Assembly: GCF_032884065.1 (NCBI RefSeq)
Contig: NW_027062689.1
Location: 124,001 to 188,000 of the forward strand
DNA length: 64,000 bases
Source: Artemia franciscana
Lineage: Eukaryota > Arthropoda > Branchiopoda > Anostraca > Artemiidae
Direction of reading: 5' to 3'
Below, one piece after another: positions 22,746 to 34,500 of the stretch. The position numbers were made by a program, and so were the translations under genes. The number at the start of each line of letters is the position of its first letter. Within the stretch, counting starts at the first letter, position 1. The notes under the pieces were generated by a model, which was not told the DNA's origin, searched no databases, and worked only from the letters and a program-made list of their open reading frames with translations.

Positions 22746-24388
22746 CCTGGAAAAGCTAGTAAAATAATTAAGAAACAACCTAAAAGCTTTGTCCGAAGAG
22801 GCTTAGCGGACGTGACGGTTTGGGCTAAACATCAGGCCATTGGGAAGACCCTTGCCAAAAATAATGGGGATTTAAACAAAGCTACATAAATGATTAGAAA
22901 TCACTTATACCTGCTAAAAGTTTATTAAAATGATTGCAACGCAAATAGTTAACAATGTAATATTTTCGCCTGTACACCATAATTCTGCAAATTAAATTTC
23001 TCTCGCTTTAAAAATCGTGTACATCAGATGGCATACATCGCTAATGTATGTCATACTGGACACAAACACGCATGAAAAATTGCAATTCAAAATTTGCCCT
23101 AGGTGGCGGAGAGGGGATGACCCCTTGGCCAAATAATGAATAATACTTCAAAACCATATATAAAAATCTATTTTTATCTTAAAAGCTATTAAAATTATTA
23201 AGATGAAAAGAGTTTATAACCGAAAAGCTTAGCTTGTACCCTTTAACTTCTTATATAAATTCTTCCCAAAAATTGATGGGTTTGCCACTTTCAAAAACAT
23301 ACATAGCCTACCAGGTAATATGTGTGATGCGTCGGCACAAAGAGGCATGAAAGAAGTATGCGGTACCAGATATATACACTAGGAGGAAGATAGGGGGCGA
23401 TTCCTTTCGAGCCAGTGATAAACTGATGCTAGGCTAGGAGAAGTCAGATCTTTCAGAAATTAGGCCTTTGAAGTCGAAAGTGTAATTCAGTATGCTTAGC
23501 AGTGAATTTAGTGGAAATGAACCAACTAAGTCCAGAGGGCAAGGGGATGATTGTCCCTAGGCTTTGAAAAATACCCTTTTCTGGTATTTTCATCGAATAA
23601 ATCGAAAGAAAAAAACAGATCCAGAAAAGGGGGCTTCTTGCTATCCTGGAAATTAGTTGAATAAGGGGAATGAAACTTTCAGGAATGAATCAAGGGCATA
23701 ACTTCCGGGGAAGGCATTGCGAGCTACTATCTCTACCCTTTCCTTACTGTGATATAAATTTCTGAAATATTTTTCTAACTTATGACAAAAATGTTTCCCC
23801 TTAATTTTGGGTTTTCAATGGCTGTAATCATTGAAAATATAATTCCTAGTATTTAAGTGGGATTTTAAGCCTTACAAAGGTTTTATTTTAAATTTAAGAA
23901 CAAATTTATGAATCTTTAAAACCTTATTAGTCAGGGTTGACTTAAGTTATGAGATTCACTACACTTTCATGCGTCTCATTTAAGCACAAGATCGATGTTT
24001 CTAAGTTTAATGTGTGTAACCCAAAAACTATAAAAGGGAATCAAAGATCAGTCCCCTCTGGAGGAGGAAAGGAGCGAGGAAAGTACTTCAAAATATCTTC
24101 CAAGGGGATATTTTAGGCCCCGCATTCAATTCTGAAAGTTTCATTCAACTATCTCAACTACTTTTCAAAATCGCAAGAAGCCTCTAGTCTACAATTTTAC
24201 CCAAAAATGCCTTCTCCTAAATTTTAAAATATACCTTTTTTGAGTATTTTGGTTAAAAAAATTAAAACTAATCCTTTTGTTTTTTAGAATCAGCTCAGGT
24301 AACTTGGAATACGTTTTTTGTTTGATATTATCATTAAACAAAAAAAAACTGGAACTGGCACCCGACTGGACAACGCATCGGGGAAAAG
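22746..24388 (+). other. About 1.6 kb interrupting the polymerase pseudogene
   Basis: Polymerase similarity stops near 22745 and resumes at 24389, although these protein segments are normally only some tens of residues apart. A short open phrase at about 22770-22888 (FVRRGLADVTVWAKHQAIGK) has no known match to me. The stretch may be an unidentified inserted element or a locally rearranged piece. I saw no clear terminal repeats. Confidence 0.4.
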
Positions 24389-24688
24389 TTGAATGTGGTT
24401 TTCTTGGATATCAATTCCCTTCATCTGTCAGCAATGTCTCACTTCTATTTGCCATGTGGAAATTACAAATGGCTAGACAATCCTTCTGGTGCAAATTTTC
24501 CTGGCATTACTGCTGTTGAAGAGAATCGACCAGAAGGATGGTTTTACGAAATTGATTTTGAAGTACCAGTGGAACTTCATGACTCGATACAGGACTTTGT
24601 TTTCCCTTGTATGATTTGGAAAAGGGTACGCAAATTAGCTCTCGGATGGACTACAAAAGCTGGTACGAGTAAATTTAACCGGAGCTAG
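24389..24688 (+). pseudogene. Type B DNA polymerase, palm motif A segment
   Basis: A 99-codon frame begins with VVFLDINSLHLSAMSHFYLP, corresponding to polymerase motif A (DxxSLY, here DINSLH) of Polinton-type enzymes, and goes on with YKWLDN and GWFYEIDFEVPVELHD, which matches the usual EVDLEYPEELHD-like phrase. It lies in the same orientation and order as the exonuclease part upstream. The rest of the palm (KxxxNSxYG and DTD motifs) was not found downstream, so the gene is truncated. Confidence 0.8.
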
Positions 24689-24689
24689 T

Positions 24690-26050
24690 GAATCACCAGG
24701 GTCCAAATAAGTTGTTATTTTTAAAATCAGAGACGAAGAGCTACTTGATGTCCCACGGTGAGCTTGCATGTCCGAAGATGTATCCTTGTGTACGCAAACA
24801 CACAATACGGATATCAAAAAGTCTGCAAGAGAGTGCCTTCATTCTATGTTAAGGAAAATTTTAATATGAATGTTTGTAGGAACTGTAGAAAATAATTTAA
24901 TTCCGAGAGTGACTGTCATGGCGATTAAATACTAAAATTTATAATCTAAAGACTACACAGTTCGAGTATAGAAAAAAATGTCCAACATATCAGATAAAAT
25001 TTGTTTATGCGCAGGCGGTGTGAAGATATTACCACACTATCATTATCTTGCTTCAGATTAAGACCTATTAGTAGAGTATAGACGGCGTCTTGGTCTGGAA
25101 AAAGTTCAATAGTTGGTGGGCGGAGGGCTTCCTTTTTTCTATTCCTTACAGTCTCCAACTTGGCAATGTGTATTTTCAAGTGTTCATTTTTAGTCCTTTT
25201 TTATATTTATATATTTATTTTCATTTCTTTATTTTTGCATAAAGCAGAATCGTTTAAAAAGTGCTTAATATTATACTATTGTTTTACGTGCTGTCAACCA
25301 TGGCTTGCCCTGGCTCGCAGGGTTGCCGCACCTTCTTTCCACCGTTCTGACCGTGGCATTCCCCGACCCAGCCCAGCCCATCCCACATGGCAGCATGTCC
25401 AAGTGCCAATTTTATGTCTTTGAATATATTTAAGTGTCTACTTTATGCTGTTTTTAAAAAATTGTAGTGTATTTCTTTATATATTAAAGTGTTTATTTAT
25501 GTATTACTTTGTTTATTATGATTTCAACCGATTGAGGCTATGTTCGGTTAGTTATATTTCAAAGTTTGAGAAGTATGCATCAGTTTAAAACTCCATTCAG
25601 ATCATTTCTTTGTATACCTTCAATATCTGGTAAAGCAACGCTTTTAAGGAAAATAATTCAAAATCGTGATAAAATGTTTTTAGAAAATATGAAAGACATC
25701 TATTACTGCTATAGTGTTTGGCAATAGTCCAGTGATAAAATAAAGAGTATTGCACCAGACATAAAATTCATACGAGGACTTGACGTTTTAATATTTTTGA
25801 GCGAATTATGTTTTTATTTTAATTAATATTTTTGAGGTTCATTATTGATGATTTAATTGATTCTATTGCAGAATGGTCTCAAGAGAGGTTGTAACTATTC
25901 ACGATCTGGTCTCATCATGAAAAATTTTCCTAACTGTTGTTCTCCTAAGTCTTTTTCATCAGAGTAAAAGAAAGAGAACACCTGCATTGAATTGTACCCA
26001 CTATACTATCTATAGGTTTGTTTGTGATTCAAGTTCTCTCATAACTTTAA
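24690..26050. other. No recognisable gene (about 1.3 kb)
   Basis: Expected later polymerase motifs are absent. A minus-strand open frame at 24946-25179 has no recognised domain. The stretch 25290-25400 is more GC-rich than its surroundings but shows no RNA or protein signature I know. Confidence 0.35.
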
Positions 26051-26051
26051 A

Positions 26052-26219
26052 CAAGGAAATATATCCCGGTGAATCAAATTTTTTTGCTCTCGGCACACAA
26101 TCAAGCTACTAATAAACCTTATGAAAAAATTCTATTGGATCTTAATGAACAAACACCCAAAGAGTTACGTGTAGTCACAGGTATTTTGATAAAGAAATTA
26201 CCGTATATCTATCCGTGAA
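26052..26219 (+). pseudogene. Unidentified short coding remnant before the small basic protein
   Basis: A frame of about 55 codons without a start (includes LLDLNEQTPKELRVVTGIL and ends KKLPYIYP) lies directly upstream of, and in the same direction as, the small basic protein gene. I do not recognise it. Its composition looks protein-like, and it may be the C-terminal remnant of another gene of the same viral-type element. Confidence 0.35.
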
Positions 26220-26229
26220 TAGTAAAAAA

Positions 26230-26577
26230 ATGTCGTTAGTCATCATCATGACATTAAAGAGGCTACATGAAAATAGACATTTGTGTTTAGTACTAGGTAA
26301 GTCAAAACCGTTGCTTAGAAAAGCTATACTCAAATATGGTATTGACAATGAATTCATTGATCTCCTATCTGAGCTTCGCTTAAATTTAACTGAGGGCAAT
26401 GTTCAACTGTCACAAGGTGTTAGGCAACAGACCAAGCAGCATCGTTCACTTGTACGTACGGTAGCTTGGAAAAGGAAAAGAAAAGCTTTTAACAGAAAAC
26501 GGCTTGTTCAAGCAGGCGTTAGTTTCTTTTCATTGTTACTGCCGATTATTGCAGGACTTGTAAACACCATTTTATAG
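26230..26577 (+). CDS. Small basic protein with hydrophobic C-terminus, Polinton/adintovirus-associated type
   Basis: A complete 115-codon frame from the ATG at 26230; a GTG five codons earlier is also possible. The N-terminal half resembles a widespread uncharacterised family (SKPLLRKAILKYGIDNEF, then an SELRLNLTEGNVQLSQ block), the centre is very basic (WKRKRKAFNRKR), and the last 20 residues are hydrophobic (FFSLLLPIIAGLVNTIL). From memory such proteins occur beside Polinton/adintovirus-like genes in invertebrate genomes and may be minor virion or core proteins; no function is established here. The frame is intact although the polymerase upstream is broken. A Rep-A end starts almost at the stop codon. 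Confidence 0.55.
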   Translation: MSLVIIMTLKRLHENRHLCLVLGKSKPLLRKAILKYGIDNEFIDLLSELRLNLTEGNVQLSQGVRQQTKQHRSLVRTVAWKRKRKAFNRKRLVQAGVSFFSLLLPIIAGLVNTIL

Positions 26578-26584
26578 AAATGGC

Positions 26585-26743
26585 TAACTTGATGAAACTT
26601 ATATATTTAAAATCAACATTAAAATGCAATTCTTTTGATGTAGCTATTGGTATCAAAGTTCCATTTTTTAGAGTTTTGGTTACTATTGAGCCGGGTCGCT
26701 CCTTACTACAGTTCGTTACCACGAACTGTTTGATAGACACTAA
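26585..26743 (-). repeat. Rep-A fragment (palindromic end, reverse)
   Basis: This matches the last 160 bp of Rep-A and ends with the palindrome at 26708-26729 (ACAGTTCGT, four-base loop, ACGAACTGT). The rest of the element is absent. Confidence 0.75.
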
Positions 26744-28499
26744 GTTTAAATTTAATTGCCCAGGCTATTAGATGAGAGTCAATTATCAACACAATAATAG
26801 CTGACTATGTTACGACATGACTCACTAATAGATGGTTGTACTTATGATCAAAAATATTTATTTATTTATGCTGAGTGATCCAATAATGTATTTATCTTAG
26901 GCAATAATAGTGTAGATTGCGATCATATTATCAAATTTAAATCATATGCGTAAAAAAGAAAACCCTTCTTGATTCAATAATGTATTTCCTTTCTGTCTGT
27001 CTACTCTCTCATACCCCTACTAAGAGACCAAAAGGTATGACCTTTTTCCTGTTGCAATGAGAGAACCATTCAAGATGAAGAGCTACATGGGATACCATTC
27101 CTTTTCCCAGATCCAAAACGTGGAATAAAATAACAACTTTAACCAATACGAAGAACAACATGACTAGCGACATCTATGCTTTTTTAGGCCCATGGTAAAA
27201 TAGTTTTGGATTTTTTTTTTTTTTTTGCTCAATAAGAAGCTATTCTAACAATAAGGCCACATAGCCATTTTAAGTACTTTTCAATTATAGTCCAGCTTCG
27301 GTGTGATAGTGGTGGCTTTTTTTGCTAGTCCATTGCCTTCCACTCGAAAGTATAAAAATAGCTCAAGAAAACACAAAGCAGCGAAACTACTTCAGACTCT
27401 CTTGTAAGTCATGAACTTCAAATTATCCATATCAGCTGAGGCACCATAGATTTTGGCTAGAACATAAGTAAAGCTAGGCTTTTTGGCTACTAGCAAGAAT
27501 CACACGCACGTTTTCAAAATTTCAGTTCATATTCATCAATCTAGTCTGAGGTCCACACTTTTGTAAGAACTGTGGAGGTTAGAAGCCTACTTTTTCATCC
27601 ACTAAACCAAAATAGACATGCGCAGTAAGGCTGAGTTCTCAAAATCAAATCAGAAAAATGGCTCAAAGAAGTATAATTTTGGTCAAAGAACTTCACATTG
27701 TATCCTCTTAAATAAAACACATAAATATATACATATAAACATAAAAATATAAATGTACTTCAGATCAGGACTAGCAAAACTATTTGCTTTTGGCCCTGTA
27801 AAAAATATCGTAGAGCTAAAACCCAAACTAAAATTTTAACTTTAAATTTTAAATATCGTAGAGCTAAGACCAAACTAACTGAAATTTATGACATGAAAAA
27901 TAGGAAAAAACGAGTATTTCCCACTCTGCAGAAAAAAAAAATCGAGTATTTTTTGTCTCTCCTGAGTGATGGGAATAAATATTTAACTATGGAAATTAAT
28001 AGATCTTCCCGAAATTTATCATTTCCTTTGACATTTAACACAAACAAAAAACTATAAGCTATGGCTTCCGTTTTAGAACAATTGTGGTCACCCACGACAC
28101 AGCTTAGTAAATGACATGGGTCTTCCTACTATAGGAAATATTAAGAAAAAATCCATAAGTTGATTGTGATTCAGAAAAATATGATCTGTATTGCTGAAGA
28201 CCCCTCCGAACTCTGAAAGTAGAGTAAACATGCCAAAGCCCTGAGCATTAGTGTGCCTGAGAAAAGTGGGTTAAATATTTCGTGATGAAGTTCAGTGCAC
28301 CCACTAAAAGCACAAAAATGTTACTTGAAAAACAACTTGACCTCATTCAATGAAATAAAGCAAAATCTTGGCTGTTTGTGTTGCCAAGTGCTGTTCACTC
28401 TTTGATTCCATAATTAAGGAAACAGTCTTCCTCTGGTGTTGATATCATTTCAGCAAAGCACCTGTAACTTGCAGGTCCTTCATTCGAGCAACGTTTAGT
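26744..28499. other. No recognisable gene (about 1.75 kb)
   Basis: AT-rich sequence without convincing coding potential, hairpins or tandem units. A run of 14 or more T lies near 27210-27227. Confidence 0.35.
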
Positions 28500-29350
28500 A
28501 AAACTGTTTCAGATATTTCTGGTTCGTGGTGTAGTCCCTATGCAATTTTTATCAAAAAAAATAGCCCCCATCCTTAAAAAGGGCAAAACAGACACTTCTT
28601 TGTGCAGTTCTTACCTTATTATCGTATCATGTACTACTTTCAAGCTATTTTAGTCAATTTTGATAAGAATCATTGATGAAAAATATTCTGGCCCTCCTTG
28701 GCAGTTTGGGTACCATACCAATCTGGCTTGGATAGAGAGCACACTCTCTTGCTACTTATAAACGTGCTGAAGGATATTGAAGACAGAGGTGATTTTTGGT
28801 CTTTTGTGGCCTTGATGTTACAAGAGCATCGACTCGTGTATATTTTTGCAGGGTTTTTCTTGAGGCCTATTTAGAAAGCACTCATACTGTTTTAACTGCT
28901 TGTTTTAGACTCGTGTGTAGAAATCTGAAAGCTCGAGTTAAAAATAGTAGTCTACAATTTCCAATCTTGGAAAATGTACGCCAAGGATATTTGACTTCTC
29001 CAGTTTTGTTCAATAATAGTGTTACTGGTCTTCAAGATAGGTTCAGGTTTGCATCCCTGGCTTCAAAAGTTTTGTATCTGAGTAGAGTTGACGGTTCTCT
29101 GTTGTACAATACCCTAACTGTTCTTCATTTGCCCTTGCCCATGTTTGGTCTTTTTTAACTGTGGTAAGAAAAAGCAAGTTCATCGCCTTTATTTTAAATT
29201 TGCAAAGTGTTTAATGGAATTGCCAATATGGACAAGGAACTCTTTTCTGCAAAGAAAATATCGAATGGTAAACACAGCTGGGGCTTGTGAAAAGCGTATT
29301 CGTGATTTCTGTGCTGAATTTTAGATGTCTTCTCATCTTTGATCATTTCT
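28500..29350 (+). pseudogene. LINE reverse transcriptase fragment
   Basis: Broken plus-strand frames carry GLDVTRAS (RT motif A region, altered from the usual aspartate-phenylalanine phrase), NLKARVKNSSLQFPILENVR with RQGYLTSPVLFNNSV (motif B, usually RQGxLTSP), and in another frame YFKFAKCLMELPIWTRNSF, which resembles the C-terminal end of the same RT family. There are stops and frame changes, and no endonuclease is found. It is probably the 3' half of an old non-LTR retrotransposon. Its T-rich downstream stretch to about 29540 could be the 3' untranslated region. Confidence 0.6.
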
Positions 29351-30187
29351 CTTTGTCCCTTATTCGTAGTTGTCAAAGTGTGTTTTTAGTTCTGTTGTTT
29401 CTTTTTAGTTTTTCTAGAGTTTTACTGTCTGTTTTTCCGGCCCTGGTCAGTTTTTTGCAACGGTTTACATTTAAAATGTTGACGATGATGATAATTTGTT
29501 CCCTTTTAAAACTTGGAAATGACGTTAGACAACATGTCATTCAATAATACAACACTGCTTACTGCTAATTTTCCAAAAAGCGACAAAATTTCTGTTAAAC
29601 AATTATTATTAAGGCTCATCCATGACTATTCCAATTTTATTTATAGCTCAACCCAACCAATAACTGTAGTGGCCCCATAAGGTTTATTGCTGCAGTGATT
29701 AATTATTATTAGCAGTAGTAATTTTACAAATATTTGTTGGCTCAATTACCTCCACAAATCAACTTGAACTAATATCCTCTGACTCTAAAAGACTCGCCGT
29801 TTATTACACCCCTACTACGTAATGGCTTCAATCCGCAAAACGACGGTATGTATTGAGACAGTGGATATATTCATATTCGTAGGAAGTATCACTTTCGTTT
29901 GAAGATTGGGCCATCTATTTATTTGAATTTTGAGAAAACTAGATGGCAAAGACGGCTCCTGTCGGCATATAGTCATCGATAAGGAAAGCTTGACGAGGAT
30001 TTGAAAAAGAAAAGATTAATTTGATAAAGCATTTTGCTAATTTTCTTATTTTCTTTGTTTTACTGTTTAAACAGTTAATATTAAGGTATTTAAGATATTT
30101 TTCCTTCTCTTCTTTTCACCCTGTGACTGGTTTTGTGGAATTTATTTCTACTTTTTTTTTTCTGTTGTGATTGGAAAGGCTTTCATC
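29351..30187. other. Spacer and probable 5' untranslated region of the LINE
   Basis: No gene is recognised to about 29900. The following stretch before the ATG at 30188 is likely the LINE leader. The phrase TTCACCCTGTGACTG at 30115-30129 has a partial reverse-complement counterpart directly after the poly-T tract (CAGTCACAAGAGTG, from 35414). Confidence 0.4.
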
Positions 30188-31516
30188 ATGCCTAACCCCC
30201 ATGATTCAGGGGGATCGGGTGTTCTCACGGGTGAGGACAGTATCATTAGAGTATGGTTGACTAAAATAGGGCAGCCTGGTCTTCATAATCCACCACTGGG
30301 TGTAATCATGAAAGGAATTATGTTGTTGAGAAATCAATTTAATGAATGCCAAAAAGATACAATTTTGGTAGAATCCTCAAATGGTTCTAACTGCCTTAAG
30401 ATCAGAAATCAAGCAGTACTGAACAAGATACTAGCGATAGGGGAGCTAGTTTTGGATAATAACCAATCATTAACATTCTCATGTGAGAAGGATTCCTCAG
30501 CTCAAGGCTCTCAGGGATTGCACTCAAACTCCCCCAACGGTTTCATGCCTGAGGGGCTGGTATTCTTTGACAAGGGTATTTTTACAAGTGAAACCTTATT
30601 AGATGAACTGATGGATCAAGGTTTCACAAGAGTACGTCCACTTTTTGGTCAACAGACATCTGACAAGATGAATGTTGATGGGTTTATCCTTACTCCTTCA
30701 CTTGACCTTCCTGAATTTATTTGTATTCTGGGTATGGAAAAAAAAGTCAAGACATATATTCCCTGTGTCATGATCTGCAATCACTGCCAAAGGCATGGCC
30801 ACACTGCCAAAGTATGTCGCAGTAAACCTAGATGTTCAAGATGTGCCAACAACCATCTAACATCTTCTTGTATTATTAAGAGAGATAATATTACACTATT
30901 CAAGTGCCCCAATTGTCTTGGCAACCATCACGCTAAAGACAAAGCATGTCCTGTTACAAAAAATGTTGAAAAGGTTATTGTTAAGGCAGTACAAGAAAAA
31001 ATCACTATTGGTGCTGCAAAAAAAAAGTATGCAGATATCCATAAATCCAACATGCAACTAAATGACACAACTCCAGCTCTTTCTAATGAAGAATTCCCTC
31101 CCATTCCATCCCCTGAAAACCCCACTCCTAGCCCATTCATGTCAACTCAACAAACAGTATTAGAACCCCTAATCAAGAAAATAATTGATGATATCTTGAC
31201 AGTTAGAATTCCTGAAATGGTCAGCTCATTCCTATCCTCAAAATTTAAACAAATTGAAGATTCTATCTCAAGCCGTTTGGAAAAAATGTTTCAAGACTTT
31301 AGTTCCTCACATGCACCATCTGATAGAACATTTAAAGATCTCACCTCAAATCATTCTATTTCTGAAGATGATTTGGAATCTCTTGACTCTGTCCTAATCT
31401 CTACTTCACCTGTAAAACCAACATCAGAAATCTCCAAAAAACCTTCTCCAGCAAAAAATCAATTCCTTAAAAGAAATGCAAATGCTCTCACCTATCTCAA
31501 AACAGAAAGCAACTAA
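30188..31516 (+). CDS. LINE ORF1: nucleic-acid-binding gag-like protein
   Basis: A 442-codon frame starting at the first ATG (an upstream in-frame GTG is not needed). Three zinc knuckles lie near residues 200-255: CNHCQRHGHTAKVC (CX2CX4HX4C), CSRCANNHLTSSC and CPNCLGNHHAKDKAC. An N-terminal RRM-like region precedes them and a serine/proline-rich tail follows. ORF1 proteins of I/Jockey-type LINEs bind element RNA and guide it to the target. The stop lies 48 bp before the ATG of ORF2. The frame is intact, which suggests a recent copy. Confidence 0.85.
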   Translation: MPNPHDSGGSGVLTGEDSIIRVWLTKIGQPGLHNPPLGVIMKGIMLLRNQFNECQKDTILVESSNGSNCLKIRNQAVLNKILAIGELVLDNNQSLTFSCEKDSSAQGSQGLHSNSPNGFMPEGLVFFDKGIFTSETLLDELMDQGFTRVRPLFGQQTSDKMNVDGFILTPSLDLPEFICILGMEKKVKTYIPCVMICNHCQRHGHTAKVCRSKPRCSRCANNHLTSSCIIKRDNITLFKCPNCLGNHHAKDKACPVTKNVEKVIVKAVQEKITIGAAKKKYADIHKSNMQLNDTTPALSNEEFPPIPSPENPTPSPFMSTQQTVLEPLIKKIIDDILTVRIPEMVSSFLSSKFKQIEDSISSRLEKMFQDFSSSHAPSDRTFKDLTSNHSISEDDLESLDSVLISTSPVKPTSEISKKPSPAKNQFLKRNANALTYLKTESN

Positions 31517-31564
31517 AAACAAATGAAAACAATCCTTAATATCAAAGACAGCTAACAGTTTAGA

Positions 31565-34500
31565 ATGAAAATAGTTCAATTTAACACTACAGGTCTACCC
31601 ATTGATCGTTTGGTTGAGTTAAAAAGATTTTTGGACATTGAATCCCCAGAAATTGTCTGCATCCAAGAATCCCATTTGTCCCCTGGAAGAAATTTTAGCG
31701 TTAAAAATTATACATCACATAGAAAAGATAGGGTCCTAAATTCCTCTTCTCAAAAAGGTGGAGGCCTATTGACTCTTGTGAGAAAGGACTTGATTAGCTC
31801 TGTTGTCAATATTGATGTCCAGTCATCAATGGAAATACTAGTTATAAAGGTTGAGATGGATGACCTTCCCCCCTTGTCAGTAGTCAATATCTATATAAAT
31901 AAACCCTCTTCTTTCAATAACCCAACCTTCAAGAAATTATTAGATCTTTCCCCAAACCAACTAATACTTGGAGATTTCAATCTTCACCATCCCCTGTGGG
32001 ACTCAACCCACCCTAGAGACCCTCAATCATTGTTGCTCTTGGATTCAATCTCTATCAGTCAGATTTCCCACACACTAATCACACCTAAGAATTTAGGAAC
32101 TTATGTGCACTCCTCCAATGGTAAAAACTCAACCATTGATCTTTGTTTTGTTGGTAGCAGACTATCTGCTTATAGTAAGGTGTACAGGTTCCATGACAAT
32201 CTTGGCAGCCAGCATTACCAACTTATTACAGAACTGTCAAAAAGACCAGTTCTCTCTAAATTTAACATTGCTCCTAGATGGATTTTCAATGATGATAATT
32301 GGAAACCATGGGCACTTAAATTGGGGAGTATGGTACCAGCTCAAAATAATGATATAGATGTTTTAAATGAAAATATCACTAAAAGCATCATTGATGCTTC
32401 AAATTTATTTTTTAAACTCCAAACACAACTAGTAAAAAATAGAAAAAAAAATGTTCACTTTTGGAATAATAATTTAGAATCACTAAAACAAAATAAGTGT
32501 AATGCTAGAAAAATCTGGCTTTCAGATAAAAGCAACCTTTTCAAAAAAATTGAAATGAGAAAGGCCGAAGCTACTTTTAAGAAACATGTCCTAGCTGAAA
32601 GAAAAGCAGCTTGGGAAGATATTTGTGAAAATCAGTTTAATCAGTCAACTCCTTCTAAAACACTTTGGAAAAATTTCAGAAAATTTGCAGGTTATCAGCA
32701 TAGTGATCATTCTACTCCAAAGATTAAGTCCAATGATGGTTCAATTATGTACAAGCCATATGAAGTGGCAGAGTCTTTGAATAGTTATTTTGCAGGTCAA
32801 TCTTCAAATAGTAACACATATAATAACTCTATGTTTATGGAAGCTCAGTTTCCCCCAGGGTCTGTCACTAATCTTGACAAAGATTTTGATATGGATGTGC
32901 TAACTTCTACAATACAGTCTCTAAATGACTCAGCAATGGGTGAAGATTTGGTCCACAATAAGATGCTTAGAGCTCTTCCACCGACTTTCTTGGTCCCTCT
33001 TCTTTACTTGTTTAACAGATGTTGGGAAAGTGGCACTGTCCCATCTGCTTGGAAGTCTTCTATTCTAGTCCCAATATATAAAGGTAAAGGGGATCGTTCA
33101 GACCCAGCTTCATACCGCCCAATTGCCTTAACCTCATGCATTGCTAAACTCTATGAGAAAATGATTAAGTTGAGATTTGAACCCCTTATTGATAATTCTC
33201 TTATTGCTGAACAAGCAGGTTTTCGGAAAGGTAGATCAACCCTTGATAACCTAATTCAACTTGATCATGACATTAAGAAAGCTTTTACAAGAAAGAGAGT
33301 TGTTTCTGCAGTCTTCTTTGATATTAAGAAAGCTTATGATACATTGGACCCCTTTGCAATCCTAAGACAGGCTCATAAATTTAATGTTGGAAATAATTTC
33401 TGGAAGTGGTGCAGGGCAATGCTTTTTAATAGGACTATTAAAACCAGAGTTGGATCCATATGCTCCTCTGCTAGTACAGTCTCATTAGGTGTTCCTCAAG
33501 GAGGAGTTTTGAGTCCTCTTCTTTTTAACATACTGATTAATGATATTATTTTGGCTGATATGCCCTCAATAAAGTTTGTCTTATATGCAGATGACTTAGC
33601 TCTTTGGACTGAAGGCTCCTCTCCTGAAGCTTGTCAACCCAAGCTCCAGGGAGCAATTGATAAACTGTCAATATGGCTTAATACAAAAAATCTGGTTTTT
33701 TCTATCCCAAAGACCACTGGCATGGTTTTTTCTAGGAAAATTGACCTTAGGCAAGATTGTCTCTCAATTAATCTGACTCTATATAAACAACAAATTCATT
33801 TTGCCAGGAATGTGAAATTCCTTGGTATGTGGCTGGATAGTAAGTTAAATTGGAATGATCATATCTCTCATCTTTGTGATGCACTTGAAAAACGACTGAA
33901 TTTTATGCGTGCTGTTGCTGGGCAAAAGTGGGGAGCTAGCCGAGATAGTCTTCAAAAACTATTCACATCTATAATATATGGAAAGATTGAATATTGTCTC
34001 CCTGTCTATTACTCAGCTTCAAAAAAGTTAATTTCTAAAATTGAATCAAAAGTTCACCATGGCCTGAGATTAATCACAGGTGCACTAAAAAGTACTCCTA
34101 TTGCAGCTCTGTTCAATGAGGTTAATATACCTTCTTTAGAAGAAAGATTCTTGAAACTTTCTTCTAATTACTTTATGAAAGTAAATACTAACCAAAACCT
34201 CCATGTTCTCAAGGAGTGTCTCATAAATCATACATTTCTCTATGAAAATCGGAAGACATATAGTAGTCCAGCCATTATCAAGTTGGTCTCCTTGCTCAAT
34301 GGCATAGGTGTTCCTGAAAACCTAATCTTTTCTTGTCAGACCCAGATATCTCCCAACACTCCTAATAGCATTGATAATGTTATAGATATAAAAATCCCTG
34401 GCATGGATTTTCCTAAGAATAAAATGAATAGTCTAATCCTTCATCAACTTACACTAGCTAAAATGGTTGAATTTTATAATTGGAAAAAGATATTTACTGA

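Noticed and set aside
24946-25179. Minus-strand open frame of 77 codons after the polymerase
   Set aside because: Orientation is opposite to the element and no known domain was recognised.
25290-25400. GC-richer patch as a tRNA or SINE
   Set aside because: No cloverleaf and no A/B box pair could be recognised.
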